Below, piece by piece: positions 1 to 7,931 of a DNA stretch of 23,248 nucleotides. Under the pieces are notes generated by a model, which did no database searches, was not told the origin of the DNA, and saw only the letters and a list, made by a program, of their open reading frames with translations. Both the position numbers and the translations under genes were made by a program. The stretch is from Acidobacteriota bacterium (GTDB lineage: Bacteria; Acidobacteriota; Blastocatellia; Pyrinomonadales; Pyrinomonadaceae). Each line of letters begins with the position of its first letter. Position 1 is the first letter of the stretch. The stretch covers positions 1-23,248 of the forward strand of contig SXVE01000499.1 in NCBI GenBank assembly GCA_005790265.1, given 5' to 3'.

Positions 1-111
1 ACGGACGAGCGAAAACAGATGAGGAAAGCATTGAAGGAAATTCAAATTTTTAATTGCGTTTCGAGTTTTTCCCATCTACCGTTTTTTTTCCCTCGTCCCT
101 CGTCTCTTTTC
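1..111. repeat. Intergenic 7-bp-period repeat tract, inverted pair
   Basis: This is the region downstream of the adaptor gene. CCCTCGT occurs twice in tandem at 90-103, followed by a partial third copy. The arm GACGAGCGAAAA at 4-15 pairs with TTTTCCCTCGTC at 86-97 in inverted orientation (11 of 12 positions). I see no classical terminator with a compact loop. An open frame on the minus strand from 75 to the window edge is too short to judge. Confidence 0.5.
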
Positions 112-1695
112 TTACGATTTATTCGCGTTTTCGCCTTCTTTTTTCGTTTGTTTTTTGACGAGCGTGTCTTCTTTTAATGTGTTCAAAATACGACTCGGAC
201 CGGTGATGACTTCCTGACCTTCGGATAACCCGGACGTGATTTGAATATCGGATTCGCCGGTGATGCCGGTCGCGACCTCGACAAATTTCGCTTTGTCGCC
301 GTCCAAAACATACACGCCTTTAATCGTTTTCGGTTTGTCCGCCGGAGCCGATTGTCCGTCGCCCGGCAACGGCGTTCCCGACGCTTCGGGTTTTTTCTCG
401 ATCACGGCTTGCAGCGGAACGGAAATCACATTTTCCACCGTTTTGGTCGTAATCACCGCCGTCGCGCTCATTCCCGGACGCAGCGAATTGCGCGTTTCGT
501 CCGTCAAATTCATCAGTTCGATAACGACGCGGAATTCCTTGGCTTCCTGCACGTTGATATTGACCGAAAGCCCGCCGGACGTTTGCGATTTGCCGACGGC
601 GAGCGGCGTTTTCTGCCGCACTTCGCCGACGATTTCGTTTTCGCCGAAAGCGTCAACTTTCACTTTGACCGGCTGACCGACCGCGACTTTATCAATTTCC
701 GTTTCGTCAACTTTGACTTCGACGTTGACCGTTGACATATCGGCAATCGTCAGCAGCGGCGTCGTCGAAAGTCCGGCGACGGCGAACGTGCCGACTTTCG
801 ATGGAATATCGGCGATCACGCCGTTGATCGGCGCGACTTGCAGCGTTTTGTCGCGCTGGCTTTGCTGTCCGCGCAAAACGGCGGCTTGCTGTTCGACGCG
901 TTTGGCGCTCGCATCGGCGCTGAAACTCGCTGTTTCAACGCCGCGCCGCGCATCGCGCACGGAAACTTCCTGCTGTTTGGCGCGCGCTCTCGATTCGTTA
1001 ACTCGCGCGTTCGCTTCATTGATGGAAAGCTGCTGCGATTTAAGCCGCGCCTGCGCGTTTCGGAGCGCGACCTGCGCCGTTTCGACGCGATCTTTCGCCG
1101 CATCGAAATTGGAGCGCGATTCGACGCCGGCTTCGACGAGTTCGGCAGTTCGTTTTAATTCGCGATTCGCCGTGTTGACATCAACCTGCGCGCGGTCAAC
1201 ATCGGTTTGCGCCGCGACGACTTGCTGCCGCGCCGACGCGACTTGCTGAAGCGCCGTGTCAATCGCCGCTTGCGAAGCGTTCAAACCCTGCTGCGCCTGC
1301 GAAAGCTGGTTTTGCGCCGCCGAAATCTGCGACTGCGTCACCTGCGTTTCATTCTGCGCCGCCTGCAAAGCCGCCGTCTGCGCGTCGGTGCTCGATTGCA
1401 GCTGATTCGGATCGAGCCGCACGAGCGATTGACCGCGCGTGACCTGATCGCCTTCTTTGACGTAGATTTCCTCGATTCGTCCCTGCACTTCACTCGTCAG
1501 ATTGATAAACTGAATCGGTCGAATTTCGCCCGAAGACGTCACGGTCGAACGAAGTTCGCGGCGCGGTTCGACTTTAACGACAGTTACTTCCGGCGTGTCT
1601 TTTTTCGTCGCGAAAATAGTGGCGATGATGATGATTGACAACACAAGGACAAACGAAATTCCGATAACTATTTTACCTTTACGGCTGACAGCCAT
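112..1695 (-). CDS. Efflux/secretion periplasmic adaptor (HlyD/MacA-type membrane fusion protein)
   Basis: A membrane-anchored adaptor that would bridge an inner-membrane transporter (ABC or RND) to a TolC-type outer-membrane channel. The 527 residues show an N-terminal membrane anchor (about 9-30), a split biotinyl-lipoyl domain (about 65-95 and 285-318), a very long Gln/Ala-rich helical hairpin (about 98-283), a beta-barrel region (about 320-415), and a membrane-proximal domain (about 420-510). The TolC-docking pattern R-x3-L-x6-S is present at R182, L186 and S193, exactly where the hairpin tip should be. The family is often 350-420 residues; the excess here is mainly the hairpin plus a Pro-rich insert near 434-456. 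The start is supported by AGAGGA about 10 bases upstream of the ATG. A transporter gene is expected beyond the left edge but is not visible, so the substrate is unknown. Confidence 0.88.
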   Translation of the reverse strand: MAVSRKGKIVIGISFVLVLSIIIIATIFATKKDTPEVTVVKVEPRRELRSTVTSSGEIRPIQFINLTSEVQGRIEEIYVKEGDQVTRGQSLVRLDPNQLQSSTDAQTAALQAAQNETQVTQSQISAAQNQLSQAQQGLNASQAAIDTALQQVASARQQVVAAQTDVDRAQVDVNTANRELKRTAELVEAGVESRSNFDAAKDRVETAQVALRNAQARLKSQQLSINEANARVNESRARAKQQEVSVRDARRGVETASFSADASAKRVEQQAAVLRGQQSQRDKTLQVAPINGVIADIPSKVGTFAVAGLSTTPLLTIADMSTVNVEVKVDETEIDKVAVGQPVKVKVDAFGENEIVGEVRQKTPLAVGKSQTSGGLSVNINVQEAKEFRVVIELMNLTDETRNSLRPGMSATAVITTKTVENVISVPLQAVIEKKPEASGTPLPGDGQSAPADKPKTIKGVYVLDGDKAKFVEVATGITGESDIQITSGLSEGQEVITGPSRILNTLKEDTLVKKQTKKEGENANKS

Positions 1696-1751
1696 ATTTA
1701 TTATTTCCTCTATTGCGTGGAGTTTAAATTCTTAACGATGATGCAGCGCAA

Positions 1752-1779
1752 ATATTATCTTGGCAAAGCGTCATTTCAA
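1752..1779 (-). promoter_or_regulatory. Candidate sigma70-type promoter of the adaptor gene
   Basis: Read on the minus strand: TTGAAA (-35, at 1774-1779), a 16-bp spacer, then TAATAT (-10, at 1752-1757). Transcription would begin near 1745 and give a leader of about 50 bases containing AGAGGA. Found by eye against the E. coli consensus only. Confidence 0.4.
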
Positions 1780-1941
1780 CACTACGAGACGCCCGTTGAT
1801 TTAGTTTCAAAAAAGTATGCGGCGCAGGCGGAAACCGAAACCGTCAGTTGATTTTTCGTTTCGCGTCCGCGAACTTTCATTTTTCGACTAAATTATCCGG
1901 CTAAAAACTCGAACGCGCGCAGCGAAGTGTCGCTTTTAAGA

Positions 1942-1970
1942 TTTACGAACGTGCGTTTACGAGTTAAAAT
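1942..1970 (+). promoter_or_regulatory. Candidate promoter of the FHA/kinase/phosphatase cluster
   Basis: TTTACG (1942-1947), a 17-bp spacer and TAAAAT (1965-1970) lie about 48 bp before the ATG at 2019. The -10 is five of six to consensus and the -35 four of six. No other convincing promoter is visible in the short gaps inside the following cluster, so this could drive all four genes. Confidence 0.4.
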
Positions 1971-2018
1971 GTCTTTGCCATAAAATGTTCATATCAAAAA
2001 ACGCAAGGTACAACGAAA

Positions 2019-2597
2019 ATGATTAAATGCCAGACTTGCGGAACGGAAAATCTGGATGGTTCGCAATACTGCGACGAATGCGGCGGAAAATTAAAAAGCA
2101 ATCACAACGAAACCCGAGTCGAAGCGTCGAGCTTTCCATCCCAATATCCGGAGACGCCGATTTTTCGGAACGCAAACGTGACATCGGTGGGGATTCCGGC
2201 GATTGTCGAAGAATTGAAATCTGAAGATGCCTTTAATCAGGATTCCGCCGCGCCGAAAAAAGGAGTTCACGCGACGCTGATTATCGAACGCGGCGAATCG
2301 GTCGGCGCGGAATTTACGCTTTCCGCCGAAGAATCGAATATCGGGCGATGGGACGCCGACAACGGAGTTTTCCCCGATGTTGATCTCGACGCGCACGATA
2401 CGGAAGCGAAAGTTTCGCGGCGTCACGCGCGGATTGTTTTGCACGGCGGCAGATACACGATTGAAGATTTGGGTTCGACCAACGGAACTTTCGTCAATCG
2501 CGGTCGCCGTTTGATTCCGGGAAGCAAACAGGTTTTGCAGGACGGCGACGAAATCATCGTCGGAAAAACTTTTTTGAGATTTTATATCGCCGATTAA
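2019..2597 (+). CDS. Zinc-ribbon FHA domain protein
   Basis: A small cytoplasmic phosphothreonine-binding adaptor. The 192 residues start with a zinc ribbon (C4, C7, C18, C21), continue with a low-complexity linker (about 25-80) and end in an FHA domain (about 85-190). FHA landmarks are G109-R110, S133-R134-R135-H136 and N155-G156, the residues that normally contact the phosphopeptide. The FHA has the same extended segment between its GR and SRRH motifs as the kinase encoded next door, so the two domains look paralogous. AAGG sits 12 bases before the ATG. It is first in a co-directional run with a kinase 37 bp downstream, which suggests it is a substrate or docking partner of that kinase. A threonine in the linker (T32) is a possible phosphoacceptor, but this is inference. 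Confidence 0.85.
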   Translation: MIKCQTCGTENLDGSQYCDECGGKLKSNHNETRVEASSFPSQYPETPIFRNANVTSVGIPAIVEELKSEDAFNQDSAAPKKGVHATLIIERGESVGAEFTLSAEESNIGRWDADNGVFPDVDLDAHDTEAKVSRRHARIVLHGGRYTIEDLGSTNGTFVNRGRRLIPGSKQVLQDGDEIIVGKTFLRFYIAD

Positions 2598-2634
2598 TCA
2601 ATTTTTAATATTTTCAACATTTAACACAACTAAA

Positions 2635-4959
2635 ATGGCATATTGTCACGAATGCGGCTCGGAAGTCGCTCCAAATGATGTTTATTGTCCGTATTGCGGC
2701 ATTTCGCTGCCGCCTTCTCCCGTTGCCGCTGCGGATGATAAATCAGTCGAATCTGTCGCCGACGAAAAAAACGGATCGGCGGAAACGCCGGAAAACGTGC
2801 GAATTTCAGGCGCGACGACAGCATCGGCAGCAAACGAAAACGATTCGGCAGATGATAATATTCTCAATTTGCGACCATCCGCCACTGACGATTATTCGAA
2901 ATTGGAAACCGAAGAAAACTGGAATTTGAAAACCGAATCGGTCGAATTGCAGTTCGATCAACCGGCGCAATCGCTTGCGCCGCAGGAAAACGCCGCGCCG
3001 AAAGTAAATTCCGCGAACGAATCAAATTTCGCATCGTTTGAACCGCATAATTCGGCGGATTCGAGCGCCAAATCCGCTCCGGAAAACATCAAGGAAAGCG
3101 CTCCGGACGGACGGACGGCGAATGATTCAAACGGCGTTGACGATTTCAGCGCGACGATTCCGACATTTTCCGCAGCGCCGGAACCGCACTTTAATTCGGC
3201 GGCGAAAATGGCGGGCGAAGCGGAAAATAAACCGAGCGAGCCGTTAACTTTAGATGATTTGCCGCCCGCGAAACCGGCGGACGAGCAACCGCTCGAAAAA
3301 GGAATTGCCAAACCGGAAGACGAACTCGAAATTTCGCCGCCCGTGCAGTCGGTTTTTGATTCGGTGCGCATTATGGAACGCAGCGCCGCCGAAGAAAAAG
3401 CGGTGAAAAACGTTTTTGAATCTTCGCCGGCGGAAATCATTCAGCCATCGTTCGCCGCGCCGAAAGCGGAAATCGCGCCGCCGAGCAACATCGCCGAACA
3501 CGACGCGCAAAAAGAAGATCGTTCGTACACGACGCCGAATTTTGCCAAAAGCGATACGGACGGCAAAAAAGCGGCGAAGCTGAAACCGCTCGACGAAGGC
3601 ACGATTTTGAATAATCGCTACGAAATAATTCGCAAAATCGGCGGCGGCGGAATGGGCGCGGTTTATCTCGCGAGCGACAATAATCTCGGCGGCGTTTTGC
3701 GCGCGGTCAAAGAAATGGTGCAGTCGTATATCGGCGAAGATCAGCAGGACAAAGCGATCAACGATTTCAAACGCGAATCAATGATTCTCTCGACGCTCGA
3801 TCATACTTCGATTCCGACGATTTACGATTATTTTTACGACGATAAAGAAAGCCGGTTTTATCTGGTGATGAAGTATATTTCGGGCGGCGATTTAGCGGCG
3901 CGTCTGCGTGCCGCGCCCGAAGGCAAAATTGACGAAAAAAGCGTGACCGAATGGGCGATTCAAATCGCCGACGTGCTCGATTATCTGCACAATCGCCCGT
4001 CAACGATTGTTTATCGCGACCTGAAACCGGCGAATGTGATGCTCGACGGCAATACGGGACGCGTGATGCTGATTGATTTCGGCATCGCCCGTTCGGTGAA
4101 CAAAGAGGAAAAAGGCGTGACGGCGGTCGGGACGATGGGTTATGCGCCGCCCGAACTTTTCAGCGGCAACGTCGAGCCGCGTTCGGACATTTACAGTCTC
4201 GGTTCGACGATGTTTCATCTTTTGACCGGCGCCGATCCGCAGAGCAATCCGCTGCTGATTTTCGATTTTCAGAAAAATCCGCGCCCGCGCCAGATCAATT
4301 CGGCGCTGTCGGATCAAATCGAAAAAATTCTGATGCGCTCGGTCGAATACAACGCGCAGTCGCGATTCGCTTCGGCGGCGGAAATGCGCCGCGTGCTCGA
4401 AGAACATCTGGAAAACTTAAAAGCCGGACGCGTCAGTTACGGCACGAAAGAAACGCCCGCTTCGGTCGGACTGGAAAATCAGCCGGTCTTTTGCGGTTTT
4501 TGCGGACAGCGCATTATGGCGAGCGATATGTTCTGCGCATTTTGCGGTTCGCGCCAGCCGCTCGCGCAAAAAGGCGTTCACGCGGCGGCGCACACCTATT
4601 CAGCCGCGCGACCGGCGACGGCGAAACTGATGATTATGGGCACGAACGAACTCGAATCGCCGGTTTTTAATCTCGACAAAGACGAAAATTTAGTCGGCAG
4701 GCGCGATCCGCAGTCGAATATTTTTCCGGAAGTTGATTTGTCGAAATTCGATCCGCAAACGAAAATCTCGCGCCGCCACGCGCGCGTCTGGCGGCAGGAC
4801 AGCAATTTTCTCGTCGAAGATTTGGGTTCGTCAAACGGAACAGTGGTGATTCCGGCGATCAGCGACACGATTCGATTGCTGCCGCATCAGCCGCACGTTT
4901 TGGTTAACGGCGATAAAATTCGTCTCGGCGACACGACCTTACATTTTGTGATCGGATAA
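2635..4959 (+). CDS. Ser/Thr protein kinase with zinc ribbons and C-terminal FHA domain
   Basis: A Hanks-type Ser/Thr kinase of 774 residues. Order of parts: zinc ribbon (C4, C7, C18, C21); a long acidic, Ala/Pro/Glu-rich and probably disordered linker (about 25-315); kinase domain (about 325-595); second zinc ribbon (C620, C623, C634, C637); FHA domain (about 670-774). Kinase landmarks are all present: glycine loop G336-x-G338-x-x-G341, K359, catalytic loop YRDLKPAN with D462, K464 and N467, and DFG at 481-483. It should therefore be active. The FHA carries G688-R689, S712-R713-R714-H715 and SSNG. No membrane segment is seen, so it is probably cytoplasmic, unlike most PknB-type kinases. There is no clear Shine-Dalgarno sequence in the 37-bp gap before it. 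The context (FHA protein before, RDD and PP2C after) makes a kinase/phosphatase/reader module. Confidence 0.92.
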   Translation: MAYCHECGSEVAPNDVYCPYCGISLPPSPVAAADDKSVESVADEKNGSAETPENVRISGATTASAANENDSADDNILNLRPSATDDYSKLETEENWNLKTESVELQFDQPAQSLAPQENAAPKVNSANESNFASFEPHNSADSSAKSAPENIKESAPDGRTANDSNGVDDFSATIPTFSAAPEPHFNSAAKMAGEAENKPSEPLTLDDLPPAKPADEQPLEKGIAKPEDELEISPPVQSVFDSVRIMERSAAEEKAVKNVFESSPAEIIQPSFAAPKAEIAPPSNIAEHDAQKEDRSYTTPNFAKSDTDGKKAAKLKPLDEGTILNNRYEIIRKIGGGGMGAVYLASDNNLGGVLRAVKEMVQSYIGEDQQDKAINDFKRESMILSTLDHTSIPTIYDYFYDDKESRFYLVMKYISGGDLAARLRAAPEGKIDEKSVTEWAIQIADVLDYLHNRPSTIVYRDLKPANVMLDGNTGRVMLIDFGIARSVNKEEKGVTAVGTMGYAPPELFSGNVEPRSDIYSLGSTMFHLLTGADPQSNPLLIFDFQKNPRPRQINSALSDQIEKILMRSVEYNAQSRFASAAEMRRVLEEHLENLKAGRVSYGTKETPASVGLENQPVFCGFCGQRIMASDMFCAFCGSRQPLAQKGVHAAAHTYSAARPATAKLMIMGTNELESPVFNLDKDENLVGRRDPQSNIFPEVDLSKFDPQTKISRRHARVWRQDSNFLVEDLGSSNGTVVIPAISDTIRLLPHQPHVLVNGDKIRLGDTTLHFVIG

Positions 4960-4977
4960 ACTTTTTTTGTAATTATT

Positions 4978-5523
4978 ATGAATGCGCGAGCCGAAAGAAC
5001 CGTTGCCGTCAAACCGGGCAGAACCCGCGAAGTTGTCGTTAATTTTACTCCCGAACGAGTGAAAGCGCCGTTTCTGCTGCGCTGCGGCGCGCTGACGATT
5101 GATTATATGATCGTCCTGGCGGCACCGGTTTTGGGAATTTTATTGACTCGTTATCTCGATAAAAGCTTTGTTTTGTTTAAGACGGAAAATACCGGCTGGC
5201 TCGTCGGCGCGCTGCTCGCGCTGACCAATCTGGTGATTTTTCCGCTGTTCAGCGGGCAATCAATCGGAAAGTTTTTAACCGGCACGCGCATCGTCAAAAA
5301 AGACGGCGGCGCGGTTTCGATGAGCCGCATTCTGGTTCGTCATCTGATCGGTTATCCGCTCACGATTTTGACCGGATGTCTCGGCTTTATTCTTTCGGCG
5401 TTCAATCGAAAAGGTCTGGCGCTGCACGATTTTTTGGCGGGAACAATGGTCGTTTACGGGCGGCGGAGAGTTCTGAAAAAGGAAACCGCCGAACAGGAAG
5501 CCAGCCGAATCACTTCGCATTGA
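4978..5523 (+). CDS. RDD family membrane protein
   Basis: An inner-membrane protein of 181 residues with three predicted membrane segments (about 37-58, 72-92 and 121-142). RDD-family features are visible: a first segment with an RCGALTIDYMI pattern (Arg then Asp, here ID rather than RD), the GQSIGKFLTGTRIV loop after segment 2, and the late LALHDFLAGTMVV signature. Function is poorly defined; some family members act in ion or osmolyte transport. The start ATG lies 18 bp after the kinase stop with no Shine-Dalgarno match, so co-transcription is likely. The cytoplasmic N-terminal 30 residues are basic and rich in Thr/Arg. Its place between a kinase and a phosphatase suggests a membrane target or anchor for them (inference). 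Confidence 0.82.
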   Translation: MNARAERTVAVKPGRTREVVVNFTPERVKAPFLLRCGALTIDYMIVLAAPVLGILLTRYLDKSFVLFKTENTGWLVGALLALTNLVIFPLFSGQSIGKFLTGTRIVKKDGGAVSMSRILVRHLIGYPLTILTGCLGFILSAFNRKGLALHDFLAGTMVVYGRRRVLKKETAEQEASRITSH

Positions 5524-5589
5524 GCCGAAAAAATCCGCAGTTTGAAATCAAGCTCGGTCAACAAATTTGTAAATTAAACGTAAATTGAT

Positions 5590-7245
5590 ATGCCTCGATT
5601 GATTATCAAAAATTCCGACCGCGTCATTGATGAAGTAGATTTGGCGCGGCTGCGGACGACCATCGGACGTTCGGCGCGTTCGGACGTTTGTATTCCCGAT
5701 GCTTTCGCTTCGCGCCTGCACGCCGAAGTGCGGCAGGAAGGCGACGGTTACTGGCTGCAGGATTTGGGTTCGGCAAACGGCACGCGCTACAATAATTCGC
5801 TGGTCACGATGCCGATTCCGCTCGTCTCCGGCGGCGAAATTCAAATCGGCGAAACGACGATTGTTTTTGAAGACGAACGGCTCAAACGAAGCCGCAACGC
5901 GACGCTGATCGCGGACAACACGCAGGCGCTCGATCCTTCGATGACGATTGCGTTTTCCAATCGCAAAAATCCGACTTCGGAAATTCTCGATTCGCAGGTT
6001 TCTTCGCGCACCGATCTTTTGGGATTGATCAGCAAAGTTGGACTCGCGCTGCTGTCTTCGAGCGGACTCGACGAAACGCTTAATCAAGTCGCGTCGCTCG
6101 TTTTCGAAGCGGTTCCGGCGGAACGCTGCGTTATTATGCTGCGCGACGAATCAGCCGCCGACGGAATGAAAATTACGGTCGCGCGCGTGCGCGGCAAAGA
6201 TGAACGCATCGAAGAAGTTCGGATCAGCCGCACCGTGATGGACGAAGTGATGAAAAACGGCAAAAGCGTTTTAACGAGCGACGCGCAGCACGATCCGCGC
6301 TACGCTTCGCAAACGATGGCGCTTTTGGGAATTCGTTCGGTGCTCGCCGTTCCTTTGAGCGTTGACGAGCGCGACGTGTTCGGCATCATCTACGCCGATT
6401 CGCCGACGTATGAAGCGACGTTTACCGAAGAACATTTGAAAATACTGACGACGCTCGCGTCGGTCGCGTCAATTCGCGTCGAAAACGCGAGTTTGCTCGA
6501 AGCGAGATTTCAGCGCGAGCGGATGGAGCGCGAACTCGAACTCGCCACCGAAATTCAGCAGCGTTTTCAGCCGTCCGCGCCGCCGAAAATGCCCGGTTAC
6601 GAATTTCAGGGAATTTCGTTTTCGTGCTACGAAATCGGCGGCGATTACTATGATTTTATCGAGCGCCACGACGGAAAAATGCTGATCGCGCTCGGCGATG
6701 TGTCCGGCAAAGGAACCGCCGCCGCGCTGTTAATGTCGAGCGTTCACGCGGCGATGCACGCGCAGATTTCGGCGCGCAGTTCGCTCGATGAAACGGTCAG
6801 ATCGGTCAATCAATATTTGGCGGAAAACACGCCGTCGAATCGTTTCGTGACGCTTTTCGCCGCCGAGCTCGATCCGCAGACGGGAATTCTCAAATACATT
6901 AATGCCGGACACAATCCGCCGCTCGTCGGTCGCGCCGGCGGTCAAATCGAACAGCTTTCAAGCGGCGGTTTTCCGCTCGGAATTCTGCCGTCGGCGGAAT
7001 ACGATGTCGGTGAATTGAAACTGAATTCGGGCGATTCTTTAATTGTTTATTCGGACGGCGTTTCGGAAGCGAATAATTTAATCGAAGAAGAATTTGGGAT
7101 GGAAAGATTGACTGAAGTAATCAGAAAAAATCTGAAAGCCTCCGCCGCCGGAATGCGCGATAAAGTCGAATCAGCGCTTTCCGCGTTTACGCAAACCGCA
7201 CCGGCGAATGACGACATAACATTGGTGATTGTTAAAAAAACATAG
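5590..7245 (+). CDS. FHA-GAF-PP2C (SpoIIE/RsbU-type) protein phosphatase
   Basis: A cytoplasmic Mn/Mg-dependent Ser/Thr phosphatase with two input domains. Of 551 residues, an FHA domain occupies about 20-95 (G26-R27, S41-R42-L43-H44, N63-G64), a GAF domain about 155-300, a coiled-coil signalling helix about 300-327, and the PP2C catalytic domain about 335-550. Metal-binding acidic positions are intact: GGD (D352), GDVSGKG (D370), SDG (D489) and NDD (D541, D542). This type usually dephosphorylates a Ser/Thr-phosphorylated protein such as an anti-sigma antagonist, but none is encoded here; the neighbouring kinase, its targets or the convergent sigma factor are candidates. It starts 66 bp after the RDD gene, with no clear ribosome-binding site and no intervening terminator. 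Its stop codon abuts a large inverted repeat. Confidence 0.9.
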   Translation: MPRLIIKNSDRVIDEVDLARLRTTIGRSARSDVCIPDAFASRLHAEVRQEGDGYWLQDLGSANGTRYNNSLVTMPIPLVSGGEIQIGETTIVFEDERLKRSRNATLIADNTQALDPSMTIAFSNRKNPTSEILDSQVSSRTDLLGLISKVGLALLSSSGLDETLNQVASLVFEAVPAERCVIMLRDESAADGMKITVARVRGKDERIEEVRISRTVMDEVMKNGKSVLTSDAQHDPRYASQTMALLGIRSVLAVPLSVDERDVFGIIYADSPTYEATFTEEHLKILTTLASVASIRVENASLLEARFQRERMERELELATEIQQRFQPSAPPKMPGYEFQGISFSCYEIGGDYYDFIERHDGKMLIALGDVSGKGTAAALLMSSVHAAMHAQISARSSLDETVRSVNQYLAENTPSNRFVTLFAAELDPQTGILKYINAGHNPPLVGRAGGQIEQLSSGGFPLGILPSAEYDVGELKLNSGDSLIVYSDGVSEANNLIEEEFGMERLTEVIRKNLKASAAGMRDKVESALSAFTQTAPANDDITLVIVKKT

Positions 7246-7321
7246 GTTTCAAGTTTCAGGTTTCAAGTTAAGAACAACCGAGTTTCCTCCAACCTGAAGC
7301 TTAAAACCTGAAACTTGAAAC
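7246..7321. repeat. 7-bp-period inverted repeat between convergent genes
   Basis: TTTCAAG / TTTCAGG / TTTCAAG run in tandem from 7247, and AACCTGA / AGCTTAA / AACCTGA / AACTTGA run in the opposite sense from 7291. The outer 18 bases (7246-7263 and 7304-7321) are perfect inverted repeats, giving a hairpin with a 40-base loop that is itself partly complementary. The left arm starts directly after the phosphatase stop and the right arm ends inside the sigma factor stop. It may act as a bidirectional terminator although it lacks a clean T-tail. Confidence 0.7.
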
Positions 7322-7893
7322 TAATTCCTCGCAATTTGCCCGTAGAGCCACGCTTTTGCCATTCTCCATTGACGATTGACCGTCGCGACGCTGACGCCCA
7401 AAACTTCCGCCGTTTCTTCGATGGAAAGCCCGCCGAAATAGCGCAGTTCGACGATTTTCGCTTTTTGCGCGTCCATTTTTTCCAAATTTTCAAGCGCCTC
7501 GTCGAGCGCGAGAAGTTCGTGCGATTTTTCGTTTGAGACGACTAAAATTTCTTCTTCGAGCGGCAGTTTTTCCGCGTCGCCGCCGCGTTTGTCGGCGGTG
7601 TGTTTGCGCGCGTGGTCAACGAGAATGCGGCGCATAATCTGCGCGGCGATGCCGAAAAAATGCGCGCGATTCTGCCATTTCACCTGTTTCTGATCAATTA
7701 GTTTCAAATACGCTTCGTGAACGAGCGCCGTCGGCTGCAACGTGTGGCTCGCGCGCTCGCGCCGCAAATAATTGCCCGCCAAATTGCGCAGCTCGTCATA
7801 AATTAATGGCAGAAGACTGTTGACGACTTCGGTGTTTCCGTCGGTCAATTCGATTAAAAGTCGCGTTATTTCGGGCGAAGTATTTTGGCTCAT
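7321..7893 (-). CDS. ECF-type RNA polymerase sigma factor (Acidobacteria/Planctomycetes kinase-linked type)
   Basis: A 190-residue sigma factor with region 2 (about 8-100) and region 4 (about 125-185, with the helix-turn-helix LSIEETAEVLGVSVATVNRQW). Region 2 has LQPTALVHEAYLKL at 52-65, the hallmark of the short ECF group abundant in Acidobacteriota and Planctomycetes (TIGR02999-like). The acidic residues usual in region 2.2 (as in DAEDLVQE) are replaced by neutral ones including T55. In the related ECF43 group, EcfP of Vibrio parahaemolyticus is activated by the kinase PknT through threonine phosphorylation; the same logic may apply here. No anti-sigma gene is adjacent. The promoter upstream looks housekeeping-type. 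There is no Shine-Dalgarno sequence before the ATG. Residues 100-128 form an acidic linker between regions 2 and 4. Confidence 0.9.
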   Translation of the reverse strand: MSQNTSPEITRLLIELTDGNTEVVNSLLPLIYDELRNLAGNYLRRERASHTLQPTALVHEAYLKLIDQKQVKWQNRAHFFGIAAQIMRRILVDHARKHTADKRGGDAEKLPLEEEILVVSNEKSHELLALDEALENLEKMDAQKAKIVELRYFGGLSIEETAEVLGVSVATVNRQWRMAKAWLYGQIARN

Positions 7894-7931
7894 AAAAAAG
7901 AAAAATGATTTTATCGGTTCGACGCTTCGGA

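Larger units (their letters stand above)
1696..2018. other. Divergent intergenic region (adaptor / FHA protein)
   Basis: A 323-bp AT-rich region between divergent genes. It holds one candidate sigma70-type promoter in each direction (listed separately). I see no coding frame, RNA gene or strong palindrome in it. Confidence 0.6.

Noticed and set aside
1..75. Minus-strand open frame beginning MGKTRNAIKN and running off the left edge
   Set aside because: Only 25 codons are visible, the sequence is made largely of repeat-like DNA, and it does not resemble the start of an ABC or RND transporter expected there. It cannot be called without sequence to the left.
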